Of a DNA stretch of 64,000 nucleotides, positions 20,670 to 30,058 are shown piece after piece; position 1 is the first letter of the stretch; every line of letters begins with the position of its first letter. Under the pieces are notes generated by a model. That model had not been told where the DNA came from, did not search any database, and saw only the letters and a list, made by a program, of their open reading frames with translations. Location of the stretch: assembly GCA_030681795.1 (NCBI GenBank), contig JAUXRG010000111.1, positions 62,001-126,000 on the forward strand. The letters are read 5' to 3'. Both the position numbers and the translations under genes were made by a program. This stretch comes from Rubrivivax sp. Its GTDB lineage: Bacteria; Pseudomonadota; Gammaproteobacteria; Burkholderiales; Burkholderiaceae_C.

Positions 20670-21432
20670 GGAAATCGCGCAGGATGGCCGTGTCGTCCAG
20701 CGTATGCGGGTCTTCGGGGTCGTGGAACTCGGGGTGCCACTGCACGCCGGCCACATAGCTCGCGCCGCTCCAGCGCACGGCTTCGATCACGCCGTCTTCC
20801 GGGCAATGGGCCTCGGCGACAAAACCCGGCGCGAGGTCCTTGATGCCCTGGTGGTGGATGCTGTTGGTGGTGGCCTGCACCACGCCGGGGAAGAGCCCGG
20901 CCAGTTGCGTGCCGGGCACGAACTCCACCCGGTGGTGGTGGTTCTCGTACTTGCCCAGCTCGCGGTGCGCCACGGCCTGCGAGTGCTGGGCGTGGATGTC
21001 CTGCAGCAAGGTGCCGCCGTAGGTGACGTTGAGCAGCTGCAGGCCGCGGCAGATGCCGAAGACCGGCTTGCCCGCGGCGACGAAGGCGCGGATGAGCTCC
21101 ATCTCGTAGAGATCGCGCACGCGGTCGCCTTCCCAGTCGGCGTGCAGCGGGGCCTCGCCGTAGCTCTCGGGGGCGACGTCGTTGCCGCCCTGCAGCACCA
21201 GGCCGTCCAGCGCCTGCGCGTAGTCGTGCAAGTCGAGATCGCTGCGCTGGACCACGCCGGTGGCGTCCACCACCGGCACCATCACCGCCATGGCGCCGCC
21301 GGACAGCACCCAGTGCGCGACCGACTGCTCCAGGTAGTGCAAGGTCTTGGTCCACACGCCGGCCAGCGGCATGCCGGCGGCGCCGGGGTAATGGATGCGT
21401 GCGGAGACGCCGATGAGCAAGGGCTTTTCCAT
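20632..21432 (-). CDS. Class I glutamine amidotransferase-like peptidase C26 (gamma-glutamyl-GABA hydrolase type)
   Basis: A 266-residue PuuD-like hydrolase. The nucleophile cysteine lies in VFGICRGLQLLN at about residues 124-135 and the His/Glu partners in VQWHPEFHD near 229-237. PuuD-type enzymes release GABA from gamma-glutamyl-GABA in putrescine breakdown. No other puu gene is beside it, so the exact substrate is uncertain. Its 3' end overlaps the convergent CoA-transferase gene by 38 bp, so neither can have an intergenic terminator here. Confidence 0.9.
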   Translation of the reverse strand: MEKPLLIGVSARIHYPGAAGMPLAGVWTKTLHYLEQSVAHWVLSGGAMAVMVPVVDATGVVQRSDLDLHDYAQALDGLVLQGGNDVAPESYGEAPLHADWEGDRVRDLYEMELIRAFVAAGKPVFGICRGLQLLNVTYGGTLLQDIHAQHSQAVAHRELGKYENHHHRVEFVPGTQLAGLFPGVVQATTNSIHHQGIKDLAPGFVAEAHCPEDGVIEAVRWSGASYVAGVQWHPEFHDPEDPHTLDDTAILRDFLSAARAVRSARA

Positions 21433-21485
21433 GGGACACGATCATCGCCTGCGCGCGCCGGGCCGGCAATGCAGCAGTGCACGCC

Positions 21486-22493
21486 TCAGTCGCCGGCGGC
21501 GGCGTCGTCCGGGTCGGCTTCGTCCTGCTGTGCAGCCTTCACGCGTCGGGCCAGATCCGCGGCCAGGGGCGCCATCTCCGCGACCAGGGTGGCCGTGGGC
21601 ACGGTGCCGGCCAGCCGCAGCGCCGGCAGGGGCAGCGTGCTCATGTACGGTGCGCCGTACGGGCGATCGGTGCCGCGGTAGCTCAGCGCCATGGAGATGC
21701 CTGCGGCCATGAGAGCCACTGCAGCCACCGACCCGGTCACCCCGCGCGGATGCAGCGGCAGCAGGTGTTGCAGGTGATGGCGCACGAGCAATGCCCCCAG
21801 CAGCGCCTGCAAGGGCCCCGAGAGCTGCCACAACCATGGCAGCGCCAATCCAGCGGCGGCCTGCGGCACCACCGCGCCGACCACGTCGATGAGCAGCAGC
21901 CAGGGCAGCGCGATGCGCAGGTGGCCGCCGAAATCGAAGCGCTGCTGGAAGAGCTTGGACAGCAGCGCCCAGAGCCCGCACCAGCCGGCCACGACCACCG
22001 GCAGCCCGACGAGCACGGGCAGCCAGGCCGAGGTATCGGCACCGGGGTCCAGCCCCAGCCAGTGGCCGTACAAGCTGATCAAGGTCACGCCCGCCAGCGC
22101 AAGCAGCGGCGCCGCCCGGTGGCCGGGTGCCAGCGCGGGCAGCGGGGTTTCGGGTGCCAGCACTTCGCCAGGTAGGCGCAGGCGCAGTCTCGTCGTGCCG
22201 AGGTGCAGGGTGGCGCCGCCATCGGGCAGGGACACGGCAGCGCCCGCACCCAGGGGTCGTCCGTCCAGGGTGACGCCATTGCGGCTGTGGAGCACGGTCA
22301 GCGTCAGCCGGCCCTGCCCGTCGGGTTCGATGCGGGCGTGGTGGGCGGCGATGTGGGGGTCGGCCAGCACCACCTGGTTGTCCAGCGCACGGCCGATCGT
22401 CAAGGGCCAGCGGTGGATATCGATGGCGCGCGCGGCGCGGCTGTCGCGCTCGAAGAGCTCGATCAGCGCGAGCCGGTCTTCGGGCCTGTCCAT
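21486..22493 (-). CDS. FHA-domain multispanning membrane protein
   Basis: A 335-residue protein with an N-terminal FHA domain at about residues 20-105 (LTIGRALDNQVVLADPHIAAHHARI, then HSRNGVTLDGRPL), a phosphothreonine-binding module. It is followed by five or six hydrophobic helices at about 125-280 and a charged C-terminal tail. It would sense a phosphorylated partner at the inner membrane. The start overlaps the end of the upstream serine protease gene by 31 bp, so the two are translationally coupled. The precise role is not known; no kinase or phosphatase gene is nearby. Confidence 0.82.
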   Translation of the reverse strand: MDRPEDRLALIELFERDSRAARAIDIHRWPLTIGRALDNQVVLADPHIAAHHARIEPDGQGRLTLTVLHSRNGVTLDGRPLGAGAAVSLPDGGATLHLGTTRLRLRLPGEVLAPETPLPALAPGHRAAPLLALAGVTLISLYGHWLGLDPGADTSAWLPVLVGLPVVVAGWCGLWALLSKLFQQRFDFGGHLRIALPWLLLIDVVGAVVPQAAAGLALPWLWQLSGPLQALLGALLVRHHLQHLLPLHPRGVTGSVAAVALMAAGISMALSYRGTDRPYGAPYMSTLPLPALRLAGTVPTATLVAEMAPLAADLARRVKAAQQDEADPDDAAAGD

Positions 22494-23890
22494 GCGAATC
22501 CGTCGAGGTAATGTTGCGCCAGTCGCTGGGCGCTGACCAGGCTCACGCCGCGGGCGTCGAAGCGGCCCTGCACGCCAGACTCGGTGCCGTCCAGCGTGGC
22601 CACCAGGACGCTCAGGTCGTGCAGGCCTTCGAGTTTCTTGTAGGCGCGCAGGCAGATCACGGCCTTCAGCGGCAGGCCGGCGCCCTTGCCGGGGCTGGCG
22701 ACCTGGCGTTCCACGCAGCGGGGCGCGGTGAGCTGGCGGTCGTTGCGGCCCACGAACTCGTTGCGAAAGCTCGCCGAGTAGCGTTCGGCAAAGCGCAATG
22801 CGCCCAGTTTGCTGCCGTCGTAGGCCTCGTGGCGCACGGTGAGGAAGCCCGTGAGCAGGGCGCCGCCCACGAAGATGCGGCTGTCCATTTCGCAGTCCGA
22901 ACGTTCGAACTGCAGCCCGCGCACGGCCTGCGGCGAGCCGCGGCCCCAGCAGCGCATGAACTGCTCCTGCGGCACCGGAATGGCATAGCGCGGGTGCCCG
23001 GCGTGGCGCCAGGGCTGCGCGATGAAGCGTTCGGTGAGCTGGGCTTCGTGGCCCAGCAACTGGCGTTTGATTTCAGGCCAGGACGGCGCCGTGACGGGCG
23101 GGCCGATGCGGGCGCGCGCCAGCAGCGCACGCACCGGCGCCGCGGGCACGAGGAAGCTGACCTGCTCGCCGTCGCGCCGCGTGGCCACGTTCACGCCCAC
23201 CAGGCGGCCCTGCTCGTCGAGCGCCGGGCCGCCGCTCATGCCCGGGCTGAGCGAGCCGCCGAAGAACAGCGTGGGCAGGAAGCTGCGCTCCACCGGGCCG
23301 TTGTAGGTGCCTTCGGCCAGCGCAAAGCCCACGTCCAGCGGGTTGCCCAACGAATAGATGCGCGCGCCGCGTGGCAGCGGTTCGCTCTCGGGCCGCAGCG
23401 GCACGGCACCTCGGCCGGCCAGCGGCGCGGGGTCCACCGGCTTGAGCAGGGCCAGGTCGTGGACGACATCGAAGGCCAGCAGTTGCAGCGCGCCCTGGTG
23501 GCCATCCACCGTGACGTAGACCAGGCGGAATCGGCCGGGCTGCAGCGCGTACTGGCTCACCACGTGGTAATTGGTGACCAGGTGCGCTCCGTCGTCGACC
23601 AGGAAGCCCGAGCCCACGGAGGCCTGGCTGTCCTGCGTCTTGAGCAAGGTGCGCACCTGCAGCAGCTGGGGCCGCGCGCGCTCGTAGATGCGCTGGCCGA
23701 CGCCGGTGACGGTGGGCTCGGCGGCGGCCGCCGAGGCGGGTGGGGCCGCGGTGGCCGCGACCGGCGCGGCGGCTTGTGCGGGGCCTGGCGCGCACCAGGC
23801 CAGCGCGCACCAGGCCATCACGGGACCCCACAGCCGCCACGCGTTCGTCCTCGCGCGACGGATGGGAGGGGGCACACAGGCAAGGCGCAT
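22463..23890 (-). CDS. Secreted trypsin-like serine protease
   Basis: A 475-residue periplasmic protein with a signal peptide (MAWCALAWCAPGPAQA) and a trypsin-like domain. The triad is visible as LVTNYHVVS (His at about 109), DVVHDLALLK (Asp, about 145) and SPGMSGGPAL (Ser at about 219), with GSGFLVDDGAHL just before the His. The C-terminal ~200 residues are not PDZ-like and are unrecognised. It resembles DegP-type catalytic domains but lacks PDZ. The start is ATG 23890 because the frame beyond it is unlike a signal sequence. It is upstream of, and overlaps, the FHA gene. Confidence 0.87.
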   Translation of the reverse strand: MRLACVPPPIRRARTNAWRLWGPVMAWCALAWCAPGPAQAAAPVAATAAPPASAAAAEPTVTGVGQRIYERARPQLLQVRTLLKTQDSQASVGSGFLVDDGAHLVTNYHVVSQYALQPGRFRLVYVTVDGHQGALQLLAFDVVHDLALLKPVDPAPLAGRGAVPLRPESEPLPRGARIYSLGNPLDVGFALAEGTYNGPVERSFLPTLFFGGSLSPGMSGGPALDEQGRLVGVNVATRRDGEQVSFLVPAAPVRALLARARIGPPVTAPSWPEIKRQLLGHEAQLTERFIAQPWRHAGHPRYAIPVPQEQFMRCWGRGSPQAVRGLQFERSDCEMDSRIFVGGALLTGFLTVRHEAYDGSKLGALRFAERYSASFRNEFVGRNDRQLTAPRCVERQVASPGKGAGLPLKAVICLRAYKKLEGLHDLSVLVATLDGTESGVQGRFDARGVSLVSAQRLAQHYLDGFAWTGPKTGSR

Positions 23891-23958
23891 GGGCCCGATC
23901 TTATAGACGGCGTTCAGCGCCCGTCCCGACGCGTGTGGCCGGCGGCGGGCTGGCGGGG

Positions 23959-25767
23959 TCAAGGTGAGCGCAGGAAGTCCTCCAGGCCCTGGCGCACGGC
24001 CCGGGCCATGAGGGCACGGAAGGCCGGATCGAGGAGCCGCGCCTCGTCACCCGGGTGCGACAGGAAGGCTTGCTCCACCAGGATGGCGGGCATCCAGGTC
24101 ACCAGGCGGATCGGCGTGTAGTTGAAGTTGCCCACCAGGCCGAAGTCGTCCAGGCCGGTTTGTTCGAGGAGCCGCCGCTGCACGGCCGCGGCCAGGTCGC
24201 GCGCGGTGGCGTGCTTGTAGTACGTCGAGGCGCCGGCGGTGCGCAGGAAGCCCTGCGAGGTGTCGGTGGCGTTGGCGTGCACGCTGACGAAAAGCTGGGC
24301 CTGCGACTCGACGACCCGGCGCGCGCGCTCGCGCAGCGCGGGGTTGTCGTCGTTCTCGCGCACCACGGTGACGAATGCACCGACGCCTTCGAGTTCGGCC
24401 TTCAGTGCCTCCACCGCCCAGCGGTTGACGTCCTTCTCGGGCACCGCCGTGGCGCCCACGGCGCCCAGGTTGTCGCCACTGCCGTGGCCCGGTTCGAGCG
24501 CCACGCGCAGGCCGGCCAGCGGTGAGCCCTGCGCGGCGAGGGCCGGCGCGGCGCGCACGACGATGCGCAGCGCGTTGGCCGTGCGCTCCACGCGCCAGCC
24601 CCACAGCCGCGGCTCGTGCAGCGCGATGCGCACGCGCACCCGGCCGGGCCCCGCCTGCTCGGCCGTGAGCTCGCGCACCACGCGGGCGCCGGCGCGGTGG
24701 GTGATCCAGGTGACGGCGTGGTGGCTGTCGAAGATTTCCACCTCCAGCGCGTGCCGGCCCGCGGCGTCGGCCACTGCGCGCACCGCATAGGGCACGCGCG
24801 CGAGCAGCGGGATATTCACCACGTCGCCGTCGGCCCCGCCGGCCACCGACATCGTCGTGGGTGCCGCGTGCGGTGGCGGCGTGGCGGGTGTCGCCGGTGC
24901 GAGCGAGCGCTCGGCCACCCAGGCCGTGGTATCGGGCGAGAGCCGCACGCGCAGCATTTCGCCGCGCTGGCCGGTGGCGTGCAGCAGGGCGCCCGGCGGC
25001 AGTTCGGCCAGGTAAGGGCCACCCAGGCGCACCTCGTGCAAGCCGTGCAGCAGTTCGGCCCCTTCCGGGCCGACGCTGAACAGCCGTTCGGGGTCGGCGC
25101 GCCACTGGCCCGCGGCACCCGGCGTGAGCGCGGTGATGGCGCGCGGCCCGGCGCTGCGCGGCAGTGCAACGCCGCGGATGCGCACCTGAACCGGCGCGGC
25201 TTCGATATCGTCGCCGCCGGTGAAGCCCAGCCGCGCGCGGTAGCGGCCGCTGGCGGGGCCGGTCTCGGCCAGCGGCTGCCAGCCCTGGCCGGGGAGCCTG
25301 GCTTCGACCTGTTGGCCGGGCGTGGCGCGCACCGCCACTTCCACCGCTTCGCCCGGCGCCACGCGCAGCGCCTGGTCGGGGCGCAGGCTGGCGCCGTCGA
25401 GGAAGAGGCGATCGGTGGGCCATTGCACCGCCGGTGGGGGTGGCGTGCGTTCGATCTCGAGCGTGCGCACCAGCGTCTGGCCGTCGGCGCTGCGGGCTTC
25501 GATGGTGATGTGGTTGACCCCCGGCGCCAGCGGCACGCGGTCACGCGCGAAGACGCCGGTGGCGTGGACCGTGACCGGCTCGCCGCCCACGCGCACCTGC
25601 GCGCCGGGGGCGGTGCGGCCCAGCACATGCACGACTTCGCGCGGGGTGCTGGCGGGATCTTCGCGCGGCGACAGCAGCTCCAGCGTGAGCAGGCCCTGCG
25701 CCGCGGCCAGGCCCGGGCCCAGCAGCAACGCCAGCACAACCAAGGCGGGTGCCGGCATCCGCCTCAT
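23959..25767 (-). CDS. N-acetylmuramoyl-L-alanine amidase (Amidase_3) with long N-terminal region
   Basis: A 602-residue secreted cell-wall hydrolase. The signal peptide (LVVLALLLGPGLAAAQ) is followed by about 370 residues of beta-rich sequence, including an Ig-like ATPGAQV/RVGGEPV stretch, an SH3-like patch and an AMIN-like part. The catalytic Amidase_3 domain covers about residues 415-600. Zinc ligands appear in ALEPGHGSGD (His about 428), PEKDVNRWAVE, FVSVHANAT and ILVEQAFLSHP. It cleaves the peptide from MurNAc during cell separation. The ATG overlaps the arginase stop by 4 bp (ATGA). Confidence 0.9.
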   Translation of the reverse strand: MRRMPAPALVVLALLLGPGLAAAQGLLTLELLSPREDPASTPREVVHVLGRTAPGAQVRVGGEPVTVHATGVFARDRVPLAPGVNHITIEARSADGQTLVRTLEIERTPPPPAVQWPTDRLFLDGASLRPDQALRVAPGEAVEVAVRATPGQQVEARLPGQGWQPLAETGPASGRYRARLGFTGGDDIEAAPVQVRIRGVALPRSAGPRAITALTPGAAGQWRADPERLFSVGPEGAELLHGLHEVRLGGPYLAELPPGALLHATGQRGEMLRVRLSPDTTAWVAERSLAPATPATPPPHAAPTTMSVAGGADGDVVNIPLLARVPYAVRAVADAAGRHALEVEIFDSHHAVTWITHRAGARVVRELTAEQAGPGRVRVRIALHEPRLWGWRVERTANALRIVVRAAPALAAQGSPLAGLRVALEPGHGSGDNLGAVGATAVPEKDVNRWAVEALKAELEGVGAFVTVVRENDDNPALRERARRVVESQAQLFVSVHANATDTSQGFLRTAGASTYYKHATARDLAAAVQRRLLEQTGLDDFGLVGNFNYTPIRLVTWMPAILVEQAFLSHPGDEARLLDPAFRALMARAVRQGLEDFLRSP

Positions 25768-26678
25768 TCGCGCATCAGCGTGCTCTTGCCGAACAGGCTC
25801 TCGATGAGGTCCACCGCCAGCTCGGCGGTCTTGTTGCGCAGGTCCAGCGCGGGGTTGAGCTCCATCACGTCCAGGCTGGCCAGCCGGCCGGTGTCGGCGA
25901 TCATCTCCATGCACAGCTGGGCCTCGCGATAGGTCGGCCCGCCGGGCACCGTGGTGCCCACGCCGGGGGCGATCTCGGGGTCGAGGAAATCGACGTCGAA
26001 GCTCACGTGCAGGTGCGTCTTCTCGTCCAGCGTGGCCAGGGCGAGCTCCATGGTGTGGCGCATGCCCATCTCGTCGATATAGCGCATGTCGAAGACCTCG
26101 AGCCCCACCTGGTGGACGAAGCGCTTCTCGCCGGGGTCCACGCTGCGGATGCCGATCTGGCGCAGCCACTTCGGGTTGAGCGCCGGGACCACGCCGCCGA
26201 TCTCGATCAGCGCCTGTGGCCCGTGGCCGCACAGGCAGGCCACCGGCATGCCGTGGATGTTGCCGCTGGGCGTGAGCACGCTGGTGTTGAAGTCGGCGTG
26301 CGCGTCCAGCCACAGCACACGCAGCTTCTTGCCGGCCTCGCGGCAGTGCCGCGCGACGGCGCTGATGCTGCCGATGCCCAGGCAATGGTCGCCGCCCAGC
26401 ACGATGGGCAGGTGGCCGAGTTGCAGCTCGGCGTGCACGGCGTCAAACACGGCGCGGTTCCAGGCCACCACCTCGGCCAGGTGGCGCCAGCCGTCCACCG
26501 GTGGCAGCCAGGGATTGGCCGGGCCGCTGAGGTTGCCGCGGTCATGCACCTGCAGGCCATGGGCTTGCAGCGTGGGAACCAGGCCGGCCACGCGCAGGGC
26601 CTCCGGCCCCATGCTGGCGCCGCGCGTGCCGGCGCCGATATCGGTGGGCGCGCCTATGAGGCTGACATGCTGGGTCAT
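25764..26678 (-). CDS. rocF: Arginase
   Basis: A 304-residue ureohydrolase. All Mn-binding signatures are present: VLGGDHCLGIGS, LWLDAHADFNT with the downstream GNIHGMP, and SFDVDFLDPEIAPGVGT. They mark it as arginase rather than agmatinase (TPSGNIHGMP context). It converts arginine to ornithine and urea. The gene is in a head-to-tail run, LOG protein then arginase then amidase, with gaps of 7 bp and an overlap of 4 bp, so an operon is likely, although the biochemical link between the three is not obvious. Confidence 0.92.
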   Translation of the reverse strand: MTQHVSLIGAPTDIGAGTRGASMGPEALRVAGLVPTLQAHGLQVHDRGNLSGPANPWLPPVDGWRHLAEVVAWNRAVFDAVHAELQLGHLPIVLGGDHCLGIGSISAVARHCREAGKKLRVLWLDAHADFNTSVLTPSGNIHGMPVACLCGHGPQALIEIGGVVPALNPKWLRQIGIRSVDPGEKRFVHQVGLEVFDMRYIDEMGMRHTMELALATLDEKTHLHVSFDVDFLDPEIAPGVGTTVPGGPTYREAQLCMEMIADTGRLASLDVMELNPALDLRNKTAELAVDLIESLFGKSTLMRE

Positions 26679-26685
26679 GGAGAGC

Positions 26686-27591
26686 TCAGATGTCGGTGGC
26701 GAACTCGCCGGTTTCGGTGGGCGGCAGGTCGAAGCCGTAGTACGAAGCGAGCTGCTCCCAGGCCTCTTCGGCGGTCTCCACGAAGTGGAACAGCGCCAGG
26801 TCGTCGGCACTCACCATGCCGGCCTCGACGAGGAAGTCGAAGTCGATCAGGCGCTCCCAGAAGAGGCGGCCGAAGAGCAGGATGGGGCGTTTGCGGCTCT
26901 TGCCGGTCTGCACCAGCGTGATGGTCTCGAACAGTTCGTCCAGCGTGCCGAAGCCGCCGGGGAAGCACACCAGCGCGATGCTGCGCATCAGGAAGTGCAT
27001 CTTGCGCAGCGCGAAATAGTGGAACTGGAAGCACAGCTCCGGGGTGATGTAGGCGTTGGGTGCCTGTTCGTGCGGCAGCACGATATTCAGGCCGATGCTC
27101 TTGCCGCCCACATCGTGTGCACCGCGGTTGCCGGCTTCCATGATGCCGGGCCCGCCGCCGGTGACGACGTAGATCGGCGTGGCGAGTGCCTTCGATCGTT
27201 CGGTGACGAGCGCCGCGAAGTGCCGCGCCTCGGCGTAGTAATGGCTCATGGAAACCGCCATCTCGGCCTGGCGCACCAGGCGGGCATCGCCATTGGACTG
27301 AGCCCGTCCCAACCCGGCCAGCGCCTGCTCGGGCGTGGTGACGCGCGCACTGCCGAAGATGACGATGGTCGACTCGATGCCGAGCTCCTGCTGCACGATC
27401 TCGGGCTTGAGCAGTTCGAGCTGCATGCGCACCGGCCGCAGTTCCTCGCGCAGCAGGAAGTCGGTGTCGGTGAAGGCCAGGCGGTAGGCGCTCTCGGGGC
27501 CGGCGTAGCGCGCCGCGCGGGCCAGTGCGCCGGCCTCTTCCTCGGCGGAGGGGAAGTTGCGCGCCTTCAGCGTGGGGTTCTTGGTATCCAT
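26686..27591 (-). CDS. LOG/TIGR00730-family Rossmann-fold protein
   Basis: A 301-residue member of the lysine-decarboxylase-like LOG family. The diagnostic motifs are GGGPGIMEAGNRGA in the middle and CFPGGFGTLDELFETITLVQ, i.e. the P-G-G-x-G-T-x-x-E signature. Relatives hydrolyse nucleoside 5'-monophosphates to free base and ribose 5-phosphate (cytokinin-activating or general nucleotide hydrolase activity). It is longer at the N-terminus than the ~190-residue plant-type LOG. It precedes the arginase gene by 7 bp. Confidence 0.88.
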   Translation of the reverse strand: MDTKNPTLKARNFPSAEEEAGALARAARYAGPESAYRLAFTDTDFLLREELRPVRMQLELLKPEIVQQELGIESTIVIFGSARVTTPEQALAGLGRAQSNGDARLVRQAEMAVSMSHYYAEARHFAALVTERSKALATPIYVVTGGGPGIMEAGNRGAHDVGGKSIGLNIVLPHEQAPNAYITPELCFQFHYFALRKMHFLMRSIALVCFPGGFGTLDELFETITLVQTGKSRKRPILLFGRLFWERLIDFDFLVEAGMVSADDLALFHFVETAEEAWEQLASYYGFDLPPTETGEFATDI

Positions 27592-27639
27592 GCGGGAGAG
27601 CTTACCGCCAGACGGCGACGCGGCGATGGGGCCCGGGTC

Positions 27640-28413
27640 TCAGGGCGCCGGCGGGGAGGGCGCGCGCAGCCCCGAGCACACCGGGCAGGCCGCCTGCCGC
27701 GCCAGGGCGATGACGTCCCAGTGCATGCTGCGGGCGTCCAGCATCAGCAGCCGCCCGGCCAGCGATTGCCCGGCACCGAGCAGCAGCTTCAGCGCCTCGG
27801 CTGCCTGCATGCTGCCGACGATGCCCACCAGCGGCGCGAAGACGCCCATGGTCGCGCAGGACACCTCCTCGTGGGTCGAATCCGCAGGAAACAGGCAGGC
27901 GTAGCAAGGTGCACCGTCCCGCCGCGTGTCATAGACCGAGACTTGCGCGTCCCAGCCGATCGCCGCACCCGAGACCAGCGGCTTGCCGTGGCGCACGCAG
28001 GCGGCGTTGACGGCGTGTCGCGTGCGGAAGTTGTCGCAGCAGTCGAGCACCACGTCGACCTGCGGTACGAGCTCGTCGAGCAGCGCTTCGTCGGCGCGGC
28101 GCACCAGCGCGCGCAGCCGCACGTCGGGGTTGATCGCGGCCACGCTGGCGCGCACGGACTCGGCCTTGGGCAGGCCCAGGCGCGACAGGTTGTGCGCGAT
28201 CTGCCGCTGCAGGTTGGTGAGGTCGACCTCGTCGTGGTCGACGACCGTGAGCCGCCCCACGCCGGCGGTGCCCAGGTACAGCGCGGCCGGTGAACCCAGG
28301 CCGCCGGCACCGATGACGAGTGCGTGCGCCGCCAGCAGGCGGCCCTGGCCCTCGATGCCGATCTCGTCGAGCATCAGGTGGCGGGCGTAGCGCAGCAGTT
28401 GCTCGTCGTTCAT
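27640..28413 (-). CDS. moeB: HesA/MoeB/ThiF family E1-like enzyme
   Basis: A 257-residue adenylyltransferase of the ubiquitin-activating-like family. It has VIGAGGLGSPAALYLGTAGV at about residues 33-52 (ATP-binding glycine motif), RQIAHNLSRLG, a conserved CDNFRTRHAVN and two zinc C-x2-C pairs (CYAC and CPVC). It activates the C-terminus of MoaD or ThiS for sulfur transfer; which one cannot be decided here. The start MNDEQLLRYARH at 28413 is the standard family start, so an ATG 12 bp further out is less likely. A terminator-like hairpin lies just upstream. Confidence 0.88.
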   Translation of the reverse strand: MNDEQLLRYARHLMLDEIGIEGQGRLLAAHALVIGAGGLGSPAALYLGTAGVGRLTVVDHDEVDLTNLQRQIAHNLSRLGLPKAESVRASVAAINPDVRLRALVRRADEALLDELVPQVDVVLDCCDNFRTRHAVNAACVRHGKPLVSGAAIGWDAQVSVYDTRRDGAPCYACLFPADSTHEEVSCATMGVFAPLVGIVGSMQAAEALKLLLGAGQSLAGRLLMLDARSMHWDVIALARQAACPVCSGLRAPSPPAP

Positions 28414-28426
28414 GGCTTGAAACACG

Positions 28427-28448
28427 AAGCCCGCCGGGCGGCGGGCTT
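28427..28448 (-). terminator. Hairpin between the ctpA and moeB genes
   Basis: A perfect 9-bp stem (AAGCCCGCC/GGCGGGCTT) closes a 4-base loop, followed on the minus strand by CGTGTTT. It sits 22 bp beyond the end of the CtpA-type protease gene and just before the moeB start, so it likely ends the upstream transcript. The T-run is weak. Confidence 0.6.
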
Positions 28449-28470
28449 GGCTGTGGAAAGGGCTGTCGCC

Positions 28471-29928
28471 CTACTTGGTGTGACCGGCGGGCGGCTTGGT
28501 CGTGACTTCGGCGCGCTGCTCGGCTGCCGCGGTCTTGCTGGCCATCACGGGCAGCCCGCGCAACTGGTTGAGCGCCTGTTGCAGCGGGAAGTCTTCCGGG
28601 CTGCCGAACTCGGGCAGCGGCTTCACCGGCTCCCGGGTGCGGGCGACCTGGTCTTCGAGCTTCTTGCGCGCTTCCTCGCGCGCCTTTTCACGCTCGGCGT
28701 CCTTGCGCTCGTCGGCGCCTTGCAGGTGGCGATCCAGGTCGGTCTCGCGCATGCGCAACGCGGCGAAGACGTTGCCCTCGGCGGTTTCGTCGAGGAAGAC
28801 ATCGGGCACGATGCCCTTGGCCTGGATGCTGCGGCCGTTGGGCGTGTAGTAGCGCGCGGTGGTGATCTTCAACGCCGTGTCGGCCGGCAGCGGGCGCACG
28901 GTCTGCACCGAGCCCTTGCCGAAGGTCTGCGCACCCATCAGCGTGGCGCGCTTGTAGTCTTGCAGGGCGCCGGCGACGATCTCGCTGGCCGAGGCCGAGG
29001 CTTCGTTCACCAGCACCACCAGCGGCACGCTCTTGAGCGCCGCGGGCAGGCGCTTGAGCGGGTCGGCGCCGCCGCGGCGCGCGTAGTACTCGGGGCTGGC
29101 GCGGAAGGTGGCGCGCGACTCCGGCAACTGGCCGTTGGTGGTGACGATGACCACGTCGCTGGGCAGGAAGGCTGCGGCCAGCGCCACGGCGCCGTCGAGC
29201 AGGCCGCCGGGGTCGTTGCGCAGGTCGAGCACCAGGCCCTTGAGGTGGGGGTCCTGCTTGTAGAGCTCTTCGATCTTGCGCACGAAGTCATCCACCGTGC
29301 GGTCCTGGAACTGGCTCACGCGCAGCCAGCCGTAGCCGGGCTCCAGCATCTTGGCGCGCACGCTCTGCATGCGGATCTCGTCGCGGATGAGGGTCACCGG
29401 GAAGGTGCGGCCCTCGTTCTTGCGGTAGACCGTGAGCACGACCTTGGTGTTGGGGTCGCCGCGCATCTTCTTGACCGCCTGGTCCACCGTCAGGCCCTTC
29501 ACGGGCGTGTCGTCGATGCGCGTGATGAGGTCACCCGACTTCAGGCCGGCGCGGAAGGCGGGCGAGCCTTCGATGGGCGAGACCACCTTGACCAGGCCGT
29601 CTTCCATGCCCATTTCGATGCCGATGCCGACGAACTTGCCGCCGGTGGCTTCGCGAAATTCCTTGAACGACTTCTTGTCGAAATACTGCGAGTGCGGGTC
29701 CAGACCCGCCACCATGCCGGCGATGGCGTCGGAAATGAGCTTCTTCTCGTCCACCGGCTCGACATATTCGGCCTTCACGCGGTCGAAGACGGCGGCGAGT
29801 TGCTGCACTTCCTCGAGCGGCAGCGGCGCCATGCTGCTGCGCGCCACCGCCTGCAATTGCATGGTGGTGAGCGCGCCGGCCACCGCACCCACGGCCAGGA
29901 TGCTGGCGAATTTCAGTTTGGAACCCAT
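28471..29928 (-). CDS. Carboxy-terminal processing protease (peptidase S41), PDZ domain
   Basis: A 485-residue CtpA/Prc-type protease. The N-terminal membrane anchor is ILAVGAVAGALTTMQLQ. A PDZ domain lies at about residues 95-180 (VGIGIEMGMEDGLVKVV then SGDLITRIDD) and the S41 catalytic domain at about 205-385. The Ser/Lys dyad is seen in NEASASASEIVAGAL and QTFGKGSVQTVRP. The charged C-terminal tail (~80 residues) is rich in E, K and R, likely coiled coil. It degrades or trims periplasmic proteins. The start is ATG at 29928. Confidence 0.92.
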   Translation of the reverse strand: MGSKLKFASILAVGAVAGALTTMQLQAVARSSMAPLPLEEVQQLAAVFDRVKAEYVEPVDEKKLISDAIAGMVAGLDPHSQYFDKKSFKEFREATGGKFVGIGIEMGMEDGLVKVVSPIEGSPAFRAGLKSGDLITRIDDTPVKGLTVDQAVKKMRGDPNTKVVLTVYRKNEGRTFPVTLIRDEIRMQSVRAKMLEPGYGWLRVSQFQDRTVDDFVRKIEELYKQDPHLKGLVLDLRNDPGGLLDGAVALAAAFLPSDVVIVTTNGQLPESRATFRASPEYYARRGGADPLKRLPAALKSVPLVVLVNEASASASEIVAGALQDYKRATLMGAQTFGKGSVQTVRPLPADTALKITTARYYTPNGRSIQAKGIVPDVFLDETAEGNVFAALRMRETDLDRHLQGADERKDAEREKAREEARKKLEDQVARTREPVKPLPEFGSPEDFPLQQALNQLRGLPVMASKTAAAEQRAEVTTKPPAGHTK

Positions 29929-29983
29929 GGTCGGAGGGCCTTTCGAGGGCAATGGACGAGCGAAAAATGACGCAGCCGCGGTC

Positions 29984-29989
29984 AGTATA
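29984..29989 (-). promoter_or_regulatory. Candidate -10 box upstream of the ctpA-type gene
   Basis: On the minus strand TATACT stands 56 bp before the ATG of the S41 protease gene, in the gap after tRNA-Arg. No good -35 element lies 17 bp away, so this is only a partial promoter match. Confidence 0.3.
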
Positions 29990-30058
29990 GGACCGGCTGC
30001 CGATTGGAGTGCGCCCGCTGCCGGAAGTTGCACCCGCAGGCCTGTGCCGTCGCTAGCC

